IMG/VR virus record: IMGVR_UViG_3300036770_001490
Location: 1 to 35,197 of that record
DNA length: 35,197 bases
DNA from: a virus
Reading direction: 5' to 3' (one strand)
Below the pieces are notes generated by a model that was not told the origin of the DNA, ran no database searches, and saw only the letters and a list, made by a program, of their open reading frames with translations. Each line of letters starts with the position of its first letter. The stretch's first letter is position 1. Made by a program: the position numbers and the translations under genes. This document shows, one piece after another, positions 6,964-13,995 of the stretch.

Positions 6964-7709
6964 AGGATTCGACCCTTCGTCTTACCGCGCTGCGCTATAC
7001 CATCAGCACGAGCAGAGGCAGAGGAAACCTTGCCGCCAGACGCCATCTTTTTGACCTTGCCGCCCTTCTTGAACTCAACGCCTTGGCTATCAATGCCCAT
7101 GCGCGGATTCATACGCAACGTGGTTCTTGGGTCAAGGTCTGCACCCAAGTTCATGGCGTAAGGGTCTCTCAGGCTTCCTCCCGGCATTCCTCTTGCCGAA
7201 CCTTTTGCGCTCAATGTAGGCTCAGTACGCGCCGAAGTGGAAGATGGCTTGCCCATCATCATTTTGGCTAACGCTGCCGTAGCACCCGCACCACCCAATG
7301 CAATAGGAATGGCAGCGCCGGAAGCGCCATCAGACCGCTCGGAGACTCTAGGAGAAAAGTCCTGACTGCCAAGGTCTTCCTTCTTGACGATGACAGGAGG
7401 CTCTGACGTTACCTTGGAGCCGCCACCCTTTTTTTCGGAGCGCAACTCGGTAGAGAATTTCTTGCCGTCAAACTCAAAAGTCTTCTTGCCAGATCGACGG
7501 GCAGCAGCAAACTCCTCACCAAATGAGATTTTTCTTGGCGAGGTGTAACCGCCTTCTCCGTCCATCCTTTTGATGTTTGAGCCTGAAGAGGCACGGCGTA
7601 AACGTTCCGTTACGTCAGGGTTCAACTCCTCATCTGACTCAAGCAACTCTCGCGTTCTGCGATTAGTCGAGCCGCCTTCGTCAAACAGTTTGACCTTTTT
7701 TCTTTTCAT
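6960..7709 (-). CDS. Virion-block protein with C-terminal ADGIAQRGKTKGR tag
   Basis: 249 aa, ATG at 7709. The N-terminal 120 residues are charged and probably disordered, with a KKVKLFDEGG opening. A short apolar segment, AAIPIALGGAGATAALAKMM, lies near residues 133-152 and could be a membrane-active or capsid-buried helix. The C-terminus has GGKVKKMASGGKVSSASARA followed by DGIAQRGKTKGRIL. The same tag ends the 64-aa protein at 8129-8323 and occurs in the 136-aa protein at 7722-8132. No enzyme motif. I recall the tag in many uncharacterised phage proteins; virion targeting is a hypothesis. Confidence 0.6.
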   Translation of the reverse strand: MKRKKVKLFDEGGSTNRRTRELLESDEELNPDVTERLRRASSGSNIKRMDGEGGYTSPRKISFGEEFAAARRSGKKTFEFDGKKFSTELRSEKKGGGSKVTSEPPVIVKKEDLGSQDFSPRVSERSDGASGAAIPIALGGAGATAALAKMMMGKPSSTSARTEPTLSAKGSARGMPGGSLRDPYAMNLGADLDPRTTLRMNPRMGIDSQGVEFKKGGKVKKMASGGKVSSASARADGIAQRGKTKGRIL

Positions 7710-7721
7710 GGGAATCCCCTA

Positions 7722-8132
7722 TTAGCACTTGCCGCCGTAACGCATCTTTTTGACAGCGCCGCCTTTTTTCATGGCAACCTGCTTGGTGTCGGTCTTGCCT
7801 TTTTTGGCTACGCCGTCAGCCGATTTGTGACCAGCAGACAAACCACCACCAGCCATCTTCTTGACTTTGCCGCCATGCTTCATACCGGCTTCTTTCATCT
7901 CATGTTTGATCATGGACTTAGGAGCGCCCTTCTTTTTCATGAACGACACTTCCTTCTTCATCATTTCTTTTGACTCTTTCATGTGACCACCTTCCTTCAT
8001 TGATTTAGATTTGCCCGCTTCACTCAACGCAATTGCAATCGCTTGCTTCGGGTTGGTGACCTTTTTCCCGGAAGATGATTTCAAATCCCCCGACTTAAAC
8101 TCTTTCATGACGGTTCTAACTTTGTCTTTCAT
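7722..8132 (-). CDS. DUF6496-like Lys-rich protein
   Basis: 136 aa, ATG at 8132 overlapping the upstream TGA. The N-terminal segment (VRTVMKEFKSGDLKSSSGKK, then NPKQAIAIALSEAGK) matches what I recall of DUF6496, a short helical family common in phages and some bacteria. It is followed by Met/Lys-rich sequence (MKKEVSFMKKKGAPKSMIKH) and two GG-K-V/A-KKM motifs around a KSADGVAKKGKTDTK copy of the ADG tag. The product is one of the most basic in the window, with about a quarter Lys. Function unknown; binding to packaged DNA is plausible on charge alone. Confidence 0.65.
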   Translation of the reverse strand: MKDKVRTVMKEFKSGDLKSSSGKKVTNPKQAIAIALSEAGKSKSMKEGGHMKESKEMMKKEVSFMKKKGAPKSMIKHEMKEAGMKHGGKVKKMAGGGLSAGHKSADGVAKKGKTDTKQVAMKKGGAVKKMRYGGKC

Positions 8133-8323
8133 ACGAATCGTCCTTTAGTTTTGCCGCGCTGGGCAACGCCATCCGCAGACCTTACATATCCACCAGCTTT
8201 TACTTTGCCGCCCTTCTTCATTTTCTGCGTGTATTTCTGAGACTCAGGGTCGTAGTTATACTCAAGTCCAGATTCGCCAACAGCTTGCTGGGTTGCTTTT
8301 TGAAGTTGCTCAATTAGCTTCAT
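8129..8323 (-). CDS. Small protein ending in ADGVAQRGKTKGR tag
   Basis: 64 aa, ATG at 8323. The N-terminal half (MKLIEQLQKATQQAVGESGL, then EYNYDPESQKY) is helical and acidic to neutral. The second half is MKKGGKVKAGGYVRSADG followed by VAQRGKTKGRFV. The last 15 or so residues nearly repeat the end of the 249-aa protein at 6960-7709. The start codon overlaps the upstream stop by four bases (ATGA). This is the shortest carrier of the tag and shows that the tag can be attached to an unrelated N-terminal segment. Function unknown. Confidence 0.65.
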   Translation of the reverse strand: MKLIEQLQKATQQAVGESGLEYNYDPESQKYTQKMKKGGKVKAGGYVRSADGVAQRGKTKGRFV

Positions 8324-8577
8324 GGTCGTCCCTTTTGCTCTTTTCGGAGATCGTCAATTTTTGCCTCCAAACGAGAAATGCCAGCGTCAAACCGCTCCAT
8401 AATCTTTTCCATGTCGCGATGAACTTCTGCGCGAGTGATGTGATCACGAGCCACCTCCTCTCGGGTCTTATTGAGCAGGATGCCAAGCCTGTTCAATTCA
8501 GCGAACTTTTCTTTCACTACGAATCCCAGTAAGGCAACAATGGCTGTTAGGATCACGTTCCATATCATCATCTCCAT
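8320..8577 (-). CDS. Small membrane protein with coiled coil
   Basis: 85 aa from the ATG at 8577, which overlaps the upstream TAA as TAATG and sits about nine bases after AAGGTG. A GTG two codons earlier (8583) is the alternative. Residues 2-22 (EMMIWNVILTAIVALLGFVV) form one membrane helix. The rest is a charged coiled coil (LLNKTREEVARDH, MEKIMERFDAGISRLEAKID). One N-terminal anchor plus a coiled coil fits holin-like or spanin-like lysis proteins, but also generic phage membrane proteins. No lysis gene is recognised next to it, so the lysis role is only a possibility. Confidence 0.6.
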   Translation of the reverse strand: MEMMIWNVILTAIVALLGFVVKEKFAELNRLGILLNKTREEVARDHITRAEVHRDMEKIMERFDAGISRLEAKIDDLRKEQKGRP

Positions 8578-8870
8578 TACCACTTCACCTTATCAGCCCA
8601 GTACGCCGCGCTCATCTTGCCCTTGGCAATGTTTGATCCGTGACGCGCTTTAAACGATTTACGCTTTGCCTTCATACGATCAGACTCACCCGCCTTGGGC
8701 TTTCCTGCCGTACCAGATACAGTTCCAACTTTTTTACCCTGCTGCCCAAAGCGAATGACCTTCTCCTTGCCGCCCTCGCAAGCCTTCACAATGTGCGACT
8801 TCTTGGGGTGGGTCGGGGTAGCCCGAGGCGAGTTGCATTGCATCCCCGACTTTTTGACAGGCTTAACCAT
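8577..8870 (-). CDS. Conserved Lys-rich protein ending YWADKVKW
   Basis: 97 aa from ATG at 8870; a TTG two codons upstream is a weaker alternative. It contains CNSPRATPTHPKKSHIVKAC, then EGGKEKVIRFGQQG, and ends SFKARHGSNIAKGKMSAAYW. I recall this protein as very widespread in uncultured phages, always as a short conserved hypothetical. Cys residues near 10 and 28 and a conserved His could form a small metal site, but the spacing is not a standard finger. The start overlaps the glycosyltransferase stop by eight bases. Function unknown. Confidence 0.65.
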   Translation of the reverse strand: MVKPVKKSGMQCNSPRATPTHPKKSHIVKACEGGKEKVIRFGQQGKKVGTVSGTAGKPKAGESDRMKAKRKSFKARHGSNIAKGKMSAAYWADKVKW

Positions 8871-9606
8871 TGACAACCTGCCTTTCCTCTTCCATAGGTT
8901 TCAGAAGTGGGTACAAGAAGTCTTCACCAAACGCGCCTTCGAACTCGTGGACACCCATGTGTCCGAGTTTGATAGTCGGGTCTACCCAAGCGGTAAAGCC
9001 ATGATCATGGGCGCGGTCGCAGAAGATGTAGTCCTCGCCAATGTAGCCATCTGGAGTTGATTGGAAGTCAAAGAAGGACTGAAGCACCTTGTTGGTGTTC
9101 TGATCCATGTACTTCCATTCGGGGTGCGCGTCACGCAAGGTCTCAAAGACTTTGCGCTGGATCATCATGAAGCCTGTGCCTACGCGCTTAACCTTGACCA
9201 GCCCCATCTTGTCCATAAAGATGTTGCCGTTTTCGTCTTGATCGAGCGAAGAGAAGTAGACCTTCTCCTTCTTGCGAGCGGCTCCCACACCTGCCACGAT
9301 AGGCTTGGTCTGACTCCATGCCAATAGACGAATAACATCGTCCGCTTGGAACGTCATGTCTGAATCGACCATAAAGAGATGGTCGGCGTCTGACTCAAGG
9401 AATTCGTTGGCAATAATATTCCGCACTCGGGATACCACGGAGCATCCCGAGACATTGGAGATTTGAATCTGAATACCGTGTTGCTGCGCTTTGACGCAGA
9501 ACTCGGCAAGCGCAATTGCTAACTTGACCGAGACCTTAAAGTCATAGGCTGGCAACCCGATGAACAGTTTCTTGCCATGCAGGTTGAAGGAGGCTTCTGA
9601 TTGCAT
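8863..9606 (-). CDS. GT-A type glycosyltransferase
   Basis: 247 aa, ATG at 9606. After an opening strand (KKLFIGLPAYDFKVSVKLAI) comes VSGCSVVSRVRNIIANEFLE and then HLFMVDSDMTF, where D81-S-D83 is the DxD-type metal and nucleotide-sugar motif of GT-A glycosyltransferases. Later features are VGTGFMMIQRKVFE (acceptor loop), GEDYIFCDRAHDHGF (candidate catalytic ED region) and LGHMG. The enzyme would transfer a sugar from a nucleotide donor; the acceptor is not shown. Its place among head and tail genes suggests modification of a virion protein, though host-surface change is possible. No membrane segment is seen. Confidence 0.75.
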   Translation of the reverse strand: MQSEASFNLHGKKLFIGLPAYDFKVSVKLAIALAEFCVKAQQHGIQIQISNVSGCSVVSRVRNIIANEFLESDADHLFMVDSDMTFQADDVIRLLAWSQTKPIVAGVGAARKKEKVYFSSLDQDENGNIFMDKMGLVKVKRVGTGFMMIQRKVFETLRDAHPEWKYMDQNTNKVLQSFFDFQSTPDGYIGEDYIFCDRAHDHGFTAWVDPTIKLGHMGVHEFEGAFGEDFLYPLLKPMEEERQVVNG

Positions 9607-9610
9607 GACA

Positions 9611-9922
9611 TCACCCGTATATCACCATGATGGATGCGACATCCGTCAGGTCTACATAAAGGTTAGTCTCAACCAGAATACCTTCCCCCGGCATTGGAAG
9701 CCAGAAAGTACCAGAGGCTGCGGCTGTTGGTGAGTTCATGGTCATCAAGATGGGACCGCCGGAGCCGCCATCTCGGAAGACAACAGAACCAGCGTTCGCA
9801 CCTGAAACACCATAGACAGCCTTGATCCGACAACGAAGCAAATCGTTGTCGTTCTGATCTTTCATCTGACCATCGGTCGTTCGCGGCTTTGACGCTAATA
9901 CATCATATTGCATGGAAGCCAT
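9611..9922 (-). CDS. Small structural protein, unknown function
   Basis: 103 aa, ATG at 9922. The sequence (MASMQYDVLASKPRTTDGQM, then RIKAVYGVSGANAGSVVFRD and LPMPGEGILVETNLYVDLTD) is beta-rich with regular alternation and no Cys pair. I recall this as a common conserved virion protein of uncultured phages, found next to the capsid decoration-like protein as here. The gene lies 12 bases after the 179-aa protein and just before the glycosyltransferase. Head decoration or fibre is possible. No biochemical function can be read from the sequence. Confidence 0.65.
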   Translation of the reverse strand: MASMQYDVLASKPRTTDGQMKDQNDNDLLRCRIKAVYGVSGANAGSVVFRDGGSGGPILMTMNSPTAAASGTFWLPMPGEGILVETNLYVDLTDVASIMVIYG

Positions 9923-9934
9923 GTCAGCCTCCTA

Positions 9935-10474
9935 TTACGAGTTCGCGAACGGCGTAGCAGGAGTACCAGTGCAGACGATAACGCCATTGACCATGTACTT
10001 ATTGGTGGTCAACGAGGTAATAGTGATGCAAGTGCCAACAAGACCGCCAGTGTCAGAGCCGTTCAGATTGATGAAGTCGTTGGCAGCGGCAGGAACAAAG
10101 CCAGCCATCGCGCCAGACGAATCCGAATCAATCGACAAAACTGAGCCAATGTACTTGTCAGTACCATCAGTCGCAATCTTTAACGAAGAGGTCGCAATGG
10201 TTGCGTCTACCCAAATGGTAAATACCGCGCCCTGATTGTTTTGAGTGTTTGGATCAGCTCCCGGACCAGCCGAAGGAGCCGAAGCCGATGTGTTAATTGC
10301 TGGGAGAGTGATTGTCAGATCAGAAGCTAGTGTGCCGCCAACCTTAATAACCTTGCCAGCGTGCGCTGCCACCGAGAGAGTGGTGCTGGAGGTGATAGAA
10401 ACGACATTGCCCGGACCCTGCGCGTAAAAACCATTAAGCGAGCGAACCGGACCATCAAATGTGGAAATTGCCAT
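9935..10474 (-). CDS. Probable head decoration / structural protein
   Basis: 179 aa from ATG at 10474, preceded by AAAGG; the longer frame from 10498 lacks a ribosome site. The protein starts MAISTFDGPVRSLNGFYAQG and continues with VVSITSSTTLSVAAHAGKVI and other Ser/Thr/Ala/Gly-rich beta strands. It is the first gene after the major capsid gene, separated from it by a strong terminator and a 140-base leader. Small abundant head or decoration proteins commonly sit here. No enzyme motif. The role is inferred from position and composition. Confidence 0.65.
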   Translation of the reverse strand: MAISTFDGPVRSLNGFYAQGPGNVVSITSSTTLSVAAHAGKVIKVGGTLASDLTITLPAINTSASAPSAGPGADPNTQNNQGAVFTIWVDATIATSSLKIATDGTDKYIGSVLSIDSDSSGAMAGFVPAAANDFINLNGSDTGGLVGTCITITSLTTNKYMVNGVIVCTGTPATPFANS

Positions 10475-10501
10475 GATCAACCTTTCGTGTTGTAGCACAT
10501 C

Positions 10502-10544
10502 CTCTTATCGTCTCTACAAAGTCTGCTAGGTCAGTCGATAAGAG
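10502..10544 (-). other. Inverted repeat in leader of the 179-aa structural gene
   Basis: CTCTTATCG at 10502-10510 and CGATAAGAG at 10536-10544 form a perfect 9-bp inverted repeat with a 25-base loop. It lies in the 140-base non-coding stretch between the capsid-gene terminator and the next minus-strand gene, about 30 bases before that ATG. It could be a 5' leader stem-loop, an operator or part of a promoter region. No convincing -35/-10 pair was found beside it. Confidence 0.5.
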
Positions 10545-10584
10545 TTGAATCCCTAGATGGGAACATGATACTGCGTTTAAACGA

Positions 10585-10614
10585 AAAAAGGGAGGGTTTT
10601 ACCCCTCCCTTTTT
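10585..10614 (-). terminator. Rho-independent terminator after the major capsid gene
   Basis: AAAAAGGGAGGG (10585-10596) and CCCTCCCTTTTT (10603-10614) form a perfect 12-bp stem with a 6-base loop, beginning three bases after the capsid stop codon. On the minus strand it is followed by a T-rich end, and the A:T base of the stem makes it potentially bidirectional. It should end or attenuate transcription directly after the major capsid gene. A GTTTAAAC palindrome lies at 10575-10582, three bases beyond it. Confidence 0.85.
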
Positions 10615-10616
10615 CA

Positions 10617-11525
10617 TTACGCTCCGGGCGAGCCGAAGACGCCCAGCGGGTCAGACCAGCCGAAGCTGTAACGCTCGCGGGCTTTGTAACGGACGTTGCC
10701 GGTATCAAAGTCACCGTCCATCGAGGTTGCCAACGGGGTACGCACAAAGTGCTTCAGACCGTTAGGAACGTCGGTGGTCAAGAACCATGCGTTATTGTCG
10801 GTCAGGAAGTGGTTAACTGTGTAACCTTCCGGGATCGACCCATTGTTCTTGAGTGCGTTGATGTCGTTGTTGTTGGTCGCGACACGGAGTTCGGTTTCCA
10901 ACAGGCGGGTAGCCACGAACATCAGGCTTGGCGGTACAACCAACTTGCGTGGTTTTGCTGCGATCAGCAGACCACGTTCGTCGGTCCACGCTGCGATCTG
11001 GATAACGGCGGCTTCAAGCGAAGTCTCGTTCAGATCGGCAGGGGTGGCTGGCTCGTTCGAGTTCGTGCCACCGGAGACCAGAGGGTGAGCAGTCGAGAAC
11101 AGTTCGACACCGTCGCCACCGGTATAGGTGGACGAGAAGCCGTTGTTCAGGACGTTTGCCGCTTTGACCTGCTTGGTGTACGACATGGCACGAGCCAGTG
11201 CCTTGGTATAGCGCGACGAAAGCGAGTCATAGAGGTTGTCCTCAATGGCTTCTTCGGTCAGGCTGAAACCAAGCGCGATGGTTTCGTGCTGGTAACGAGC
11301 AGTCCATGCTTCCTGCGCGTTGTCATAAGCGATGGCAGAGCCTTCGTTTTTGACCGGCGCGGCAGAGAAGCCCGACAGTTTGGTTTCTTCTTCGAAGGAA
11401 CGCTCAGAGGTTTCGGTTTCGAAAATCTCTTTGTGTTCTTCACCATAACGCTCATATTCCAGACCGAACAATGCGTTCAGACCGGGGAGCAGTTCTTTAA
11501 GTAGCTGTGCGCGAGAGATAGCCAT
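10617..11525 (-). CDS. Major capsid protein, Mu gpT-like
   Basis: 302 aa, ATG at 11525. The order MAISRAQLLKELLPGLNALF, YGEEHKEIFETETSERSFEE, QHETIALGFSLTEEAIEDNL, GDGVELFSTAHPLVSGG, KPRKLVVPPSLMFVATRLLE and a C-terminal YSFGWSDPLGVFG matches what I know of the Mu gpT-like major head subunit family, an HK97-fold shell protein of this length. No N-terminal delta domain is obvious, which fits the presence of a separate scaffold-like protein (12572-13456). The gene is followed immediately by a strong terminator. Confident from the family pattern and operon order. Confidence 0.87.
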   Translation of the reverse strand: MAISRAQLLKELLPGLNALFGLEYERYGEEHKEIFETETSERSFEEETKLSGFSAAPVKNEGSAIAYDNAQEAWTARYQHETIALGFSLTEEAIEDNLYDSLSSRYTKALARAMSYTKQVKAANVLNNGFSSTYTGGDGVELFSTAHPLVSGGTNSNEPATPADLNETSLEAAVIQIAAWTDERGLLIAAKPRKLVVPPSLMFVATRLLETELRVATNNNDINALKNNGSIPEGYTVNHFLTDNNAWFLTTDVPNGLKHFVRTPLATSMDGDFDTGNVRYKARERYSFGWSDPLGVFGSPGA

Positions 11526-11528
11526 TTA

Positions 11529-12134
11529 TTAACTCCTTCCCGTTGCATTCTCATACAGGGAGATGCCGAAGTTGAAACGGACAATCACCTCTGTGTAAGA
11601 ACCCGGATAGCCAGCAATGGCGGTCTCGGGAACAACGTCCACCACACGAATCGGCAGAGTGGTCTCTGTGTCGGTCGTGTTTAGGACTGCGTTTTTCGAA
11701 TTGCCGTTGGTAGTGCTGCCAGTGTTTTGCACCAGTGACACGTTCTTACCAACAGCGGCTTGACTGAGGAATCCAATGGTTGTGCCAGTGGAAACCACAG
11801 CGACTTTGTACAACTGATCGGGATCATCTTGCACATAAGCCGAAATGCCCGCCACATCCACACCGCCGGGGTAGTATTGCTTGTACACCGGTTGCGAAGT
11901 GTTGGGATCAATGTAGGTGCATCCGAGGAATACACCGATGGTGGTCGCGGTAGCCGTGGTCTCAACCTTGGTGATATTACCGCTGGCGTTCAACGTAACC
12001 ACATCGCCATAGAAAATGGCGGTGGTTTCATTTTGACCAATCGGTAGGTCACGGGTTTGACCTGCGTACACCTGACCGCCCAGCAGGTTCACAGGAACCA
12101 TGCCGTAGGGGGCAGAGACTTCAGGATAAGCCAT
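11529..12134 (-). CDS. Capsid-associated structural protein
   Basis: 201 aa, ATG at 12134, ending three bases before the capsid ATG. The product (MAYPEVSAPYGMVPVNLLGG, YAGQTRDLPIGQNETTAIFY, GVFLGCTYIDPNTSQPVYKQ) is beta-rich and ends EVIVRFNFGISLYENATG. I recall it as a conserved protein directly upstream of gpT-like capsid genes in uncultured phages, sometimes annotated as a head protein. Decoration or minor head component is the natural guess. No protease motif is present, so it is not the prohead protease. Confidence 0.65.
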   Translation of the reverse strand: MAYPEVSAPYGMVPVNLLGGQVYAGQTRDLPIGQNETTAIFYGDVVTLNASGNITKVETTATATTIGVFLGCTYIDPNTSQPVYKQYYPGGVDVAGISAYVQDDPDQLYKVAVVSTGTTIGFLSQAAVGKNVSLVQNTGSTTNGNSKNAVLNTTDTETTLPIRVVDVVPETAIAGYPGSYTEVIVRFNFGISLYENATGRS

Positions 12135-12144
12135 GTTTTACTCC

Positions 12145-12579
12145 TTATTCCCTTCTGCCTCTGCTAGTGGTTGATTTGCGTTCACTAAACAGCGGCATCC
12201 GAGGATCATTTTCCTTCATCAGATTGGCATCTACGGCTCGCGTTTGGGCGTCTGTCTGATTGCGAACATAATCGTTACGCTGCTCGACAAAGTCCGTTGG
12301 CGTCTTGGAGAGTACCAACCCACCGATCTCGACCAGTCCAGTGGACTTGCCGGGATATTGCAGTTCAGCGTGATCTTCCCGTTTAACAGGAACCCACCCT
12401 TCATCCTGCTTGGACATCATGTTTCGATCATCCGACTGCCCTAGAATCGATTTACGAATCCAGCGGTACGAATAACCGTCTTCCTTATTGGGATTTGGCA
12501 GGAGCGAAGGTGGTGTCCAAGCCTTCTTCCTCATCCCTTGTTCGCGAGTCTCTTGATCTCGTGGTGTACGATCAGCCAT
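12145..12579 (-). CDS. Conserved head-block protein, 144 aa
   Basis: ATG at 12579, overlapping the scaffold-like gene by eight bases. It contains RKKAWTPPSLLPNPNKEDGY, YRWIRKSILGQSDDRNMMSK, EGWVPVKREDHAEL, IGGLVLSKTPTDFVEQRNDY and, near the C-terminus, NDPRMPLFSERKSTTSRG. I recall this pattern as a conserved protein between scaffold and capsid in many aquatic phages, without a known role. It is charged, largely helical and has no Cys or catalytic motif. Head assembly cofactor is inferred from context only. Confidence 0.65.
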   Translation of the reverse strand: MADRTPRDQETREQGMRKKAWTPPSLLPNPNKEDGYSYRWIRKSILGQSDDRNMMSKQDEGWVPVKREDHAELQYPGKSTGLVEIGGLVLSKTPTDFVEQRNDYVRNQTDAQTRAVDANLMKENDPRMPLFSERKSTTSRGRRE

Positions 12580-13456
12580 TTGTCATCTCCTTTGCGACTT
12601 GTTCAGCATACTTTTCCAGAGGAACTCCAAGTCGCTTTGCAATGGCGACCTGAGTCTTCGTCAGGGTGATCTTCTTTGATCCCGCTGCTGCTCTGGAAGC
12701 AGGAGCGACAACATTGGCGGCAGGCTTTGAAGACCTGAATTTAGTGGGAAATGCATCCCGGATGCGAGCATCGATCTGCTCGAAGTAGGCGTCCGAACCA
12801 GCGACATATCCACTACGGACGAGTTCATCGTGGATACCAAAGGCAGCACCTCTCATGATTGGGTCTTGGTCAAACCATTGGTTTTCCGTTACCCACTGAC
12901 GGGTGCGTTCGTCAGGAACAATTTGCGGTTGTTGTCGAGTTTCTACCGGAATTTCTGGCTCTTGTAAAGGGGGCTGATAACGTGGTTGGTAGTTCTCTAT
13001 TTCCCGTTTGCCGACCACTGCCTCAGAAATCTTTTTCTGCGCGGTGATCATCTTCTCCGTGTCACCCGCTTCGTAGGCTTCCTTGTATTCCCGCTCTGCC
13101 TGAGAAAGCATAACTTCATGCTTTTCCTTGCTGGTCGCAACCAATACCTGCTCGCCCTGCGAGAGTCGTTCCTGAAGTAGGCGATTTTCCTCTGCCAGAC
13201 GTTTGGCGTAGGTTATTGCCTCTTGCTGTTCTCTGGCGAGCTTTTCCTTTTCCCGGCGCTCATCATGGTAGACGGCGCGTAGCTGGCGAATGCGCTTCTG
13301 GACGTTCTCCGAATACTGCGAGATTTCATCATCCGTGACTTCGACAGTCCCTTTGGCTTCGGGTTTGCCACGATCCGGTTCCGGGGTGTCATCGATAATC
13401 TCGATCTTGGTATCACCCTCGATCTCGATTTCGAGTTGCTGGTTGTTTTCAGACAT
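12572..13456 (-). CDS. Scaffold-like capsid assembly protein
   Basis: 294 aa, ATG at 13456. The N-terminal 60 residues are very acidic (LEIEIEGDTKIEIIDDTPEP). Residues 50-150 are a strong coiled coil (KEKLAREQQEAITYAKRLAE, NRLLQERLSQGEQ). After a Pro/Gln-rich linker comes a folded C-terminal part with QWFDQDPIMRGAAFGIHDEL and a basic end with KITLTKTQVAIAKRLGVPLE. Acidic, coiled-coil proteins of this size placed between portal and capsid genes are usually internal scaffolds, binding the shell through a basic C-terminus. No protease signature is seen. Assigned by architecture and position. Confidence 0.7.
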   Translation of the reverse strand: MSENNQQLEIEIEGDTKIEIIDDTPEPDRGKPEAKGTVEVTDDEISQYSENVQKRIRQLRAVYHDERREKEKLAREQQEAITYAKRLAEENRLLQERLSQGEQVLVATSKEKHEVMLSQAEREYKEAYEAGDTEKMITAQKKISEAVVGKREIENYQPRYQPPLQEPEIPVETRQQPQIVPDERTRQWVTENQWFDQDPIMRGAAFGIHDELVRSGYVAGSDAYFEQIDARIRDAFPTKFRSSKPAANVVAPASRAAAGSKKITLTKTQVAIAKRLGVPLEKYAEQVAKEMTNG

Positions 13457-13466
13457 GGATGCTCCT

Positions 13467-13832
13467 TTATAGGCGGGTAACTACCCGTGGGTCGGCAATG
13501 ACAGCCTCGACGGTGTCATCGTTGATGATGCGAAACTCCTGATCCCCCTCCGGCGTGGTGATCTTGAACCGTGTACCGGAATAAGACCGCATGATGATGT
13601 AGTCATTTTCCTTGCACCACGGACCGTCCGGGAACTTTTCGGGGTCTTTGTAGGCTTGCGGACCCAAGGCGACCACCAAGCCAACAATCGACGCGATCTC
13701 CTCTTTCTGTCGTGTTGGTTCGGCAATCACAATCTGCGAATCCTTGTAGGTTTCTTCCTTCTTGGGTATCGCAATCAGAATCCGGTAACCCTGCGGCGCA
13801 GGTAACAACTTCATCAGCTCTTCATTAGTCAT
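13467..13832 (-). CDS. GroES-like co-chaperonin
   Basis: 121 aa, ATG at 13832. The order PQGYRILIAIPKKEETYKDS, QIVIAEPTRQKEEIASIVGL, VVALGPQAYKDPEKF, CKENDYIIMRSYSGTRFKIT and FRIINDDTVEAVIADP follows the GroES barrel: opening strand, mobile-loop position, glycine turn, the YxGT strand and the closing IxxDDxxAxI strand. Length is near the 95-110 of GroES, with an insert around residues 60-70. It would replace or modify host GroES on GroEL to fold capsid protein, as T4 gp31 does. It overlaps the small gene upstream and precedes the scaffold gene, consistent with that role. Confidence 0.72.
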   Translation of the reverse strand: MTNEELMKLLPAPQGYRILIAIPKKEETYKDSQIVIAEPTRQKEEIASIVGLVVALGPQAYKDPEKFPDGPWCKENDYIIMRSYSGTRFKITTPEGDQEFRIINDDTVEAVIADPRVVTRL

Positions 13833-13995
13833 CTGGTAAGTCCTCTATGATTCTTATTAAACGTTGAAACGCACGGATTTCCCCCACCACCTCGCGGTAA
13901 GCGGAGTAATCCTCAACAGGGTTGAAGGCAATCCTCTCCTTCAACACCTCTTGTTCTTTTTTTAACTCACTGAGGAGGTAGTCCCTTAGTGCCAA
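13825..13995 (-). CDS. Small helical protein after the portal gene, 56 aa
   Basis: TTG start at 13995, seven bases after AGGAG, with TAA at 13827-13825. It overlaps the portal gene end by 29 bases and the co-chaperonin start by 8. The complement reads MALRDYLLSELKKEQEVLKE, then RIAFNPVEDYSAYREVVGEI and ends RIIEDLPDD. It is charged and fully helical. I recall a similar short MAL-x-DYL protein after portal in related phages. A start at an internal GTG would leave only the second half. Function unknown; assembly accessory is a guess. Confidence 0.65.
   Translation of the reverse strand: MALRDYLLSELKKEQEVLKERIAFNPVEDYSAYREVVGEIRAFQRLIRIIEDLPDD

Noticed and set aside
10749-11504. 251-codon plus-strand frame opposite the capsid gene
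   Set aside because: Antisense shadow of the major capsid gene; no start signal and Val/Arg-rich composition expected for a reversed gene.
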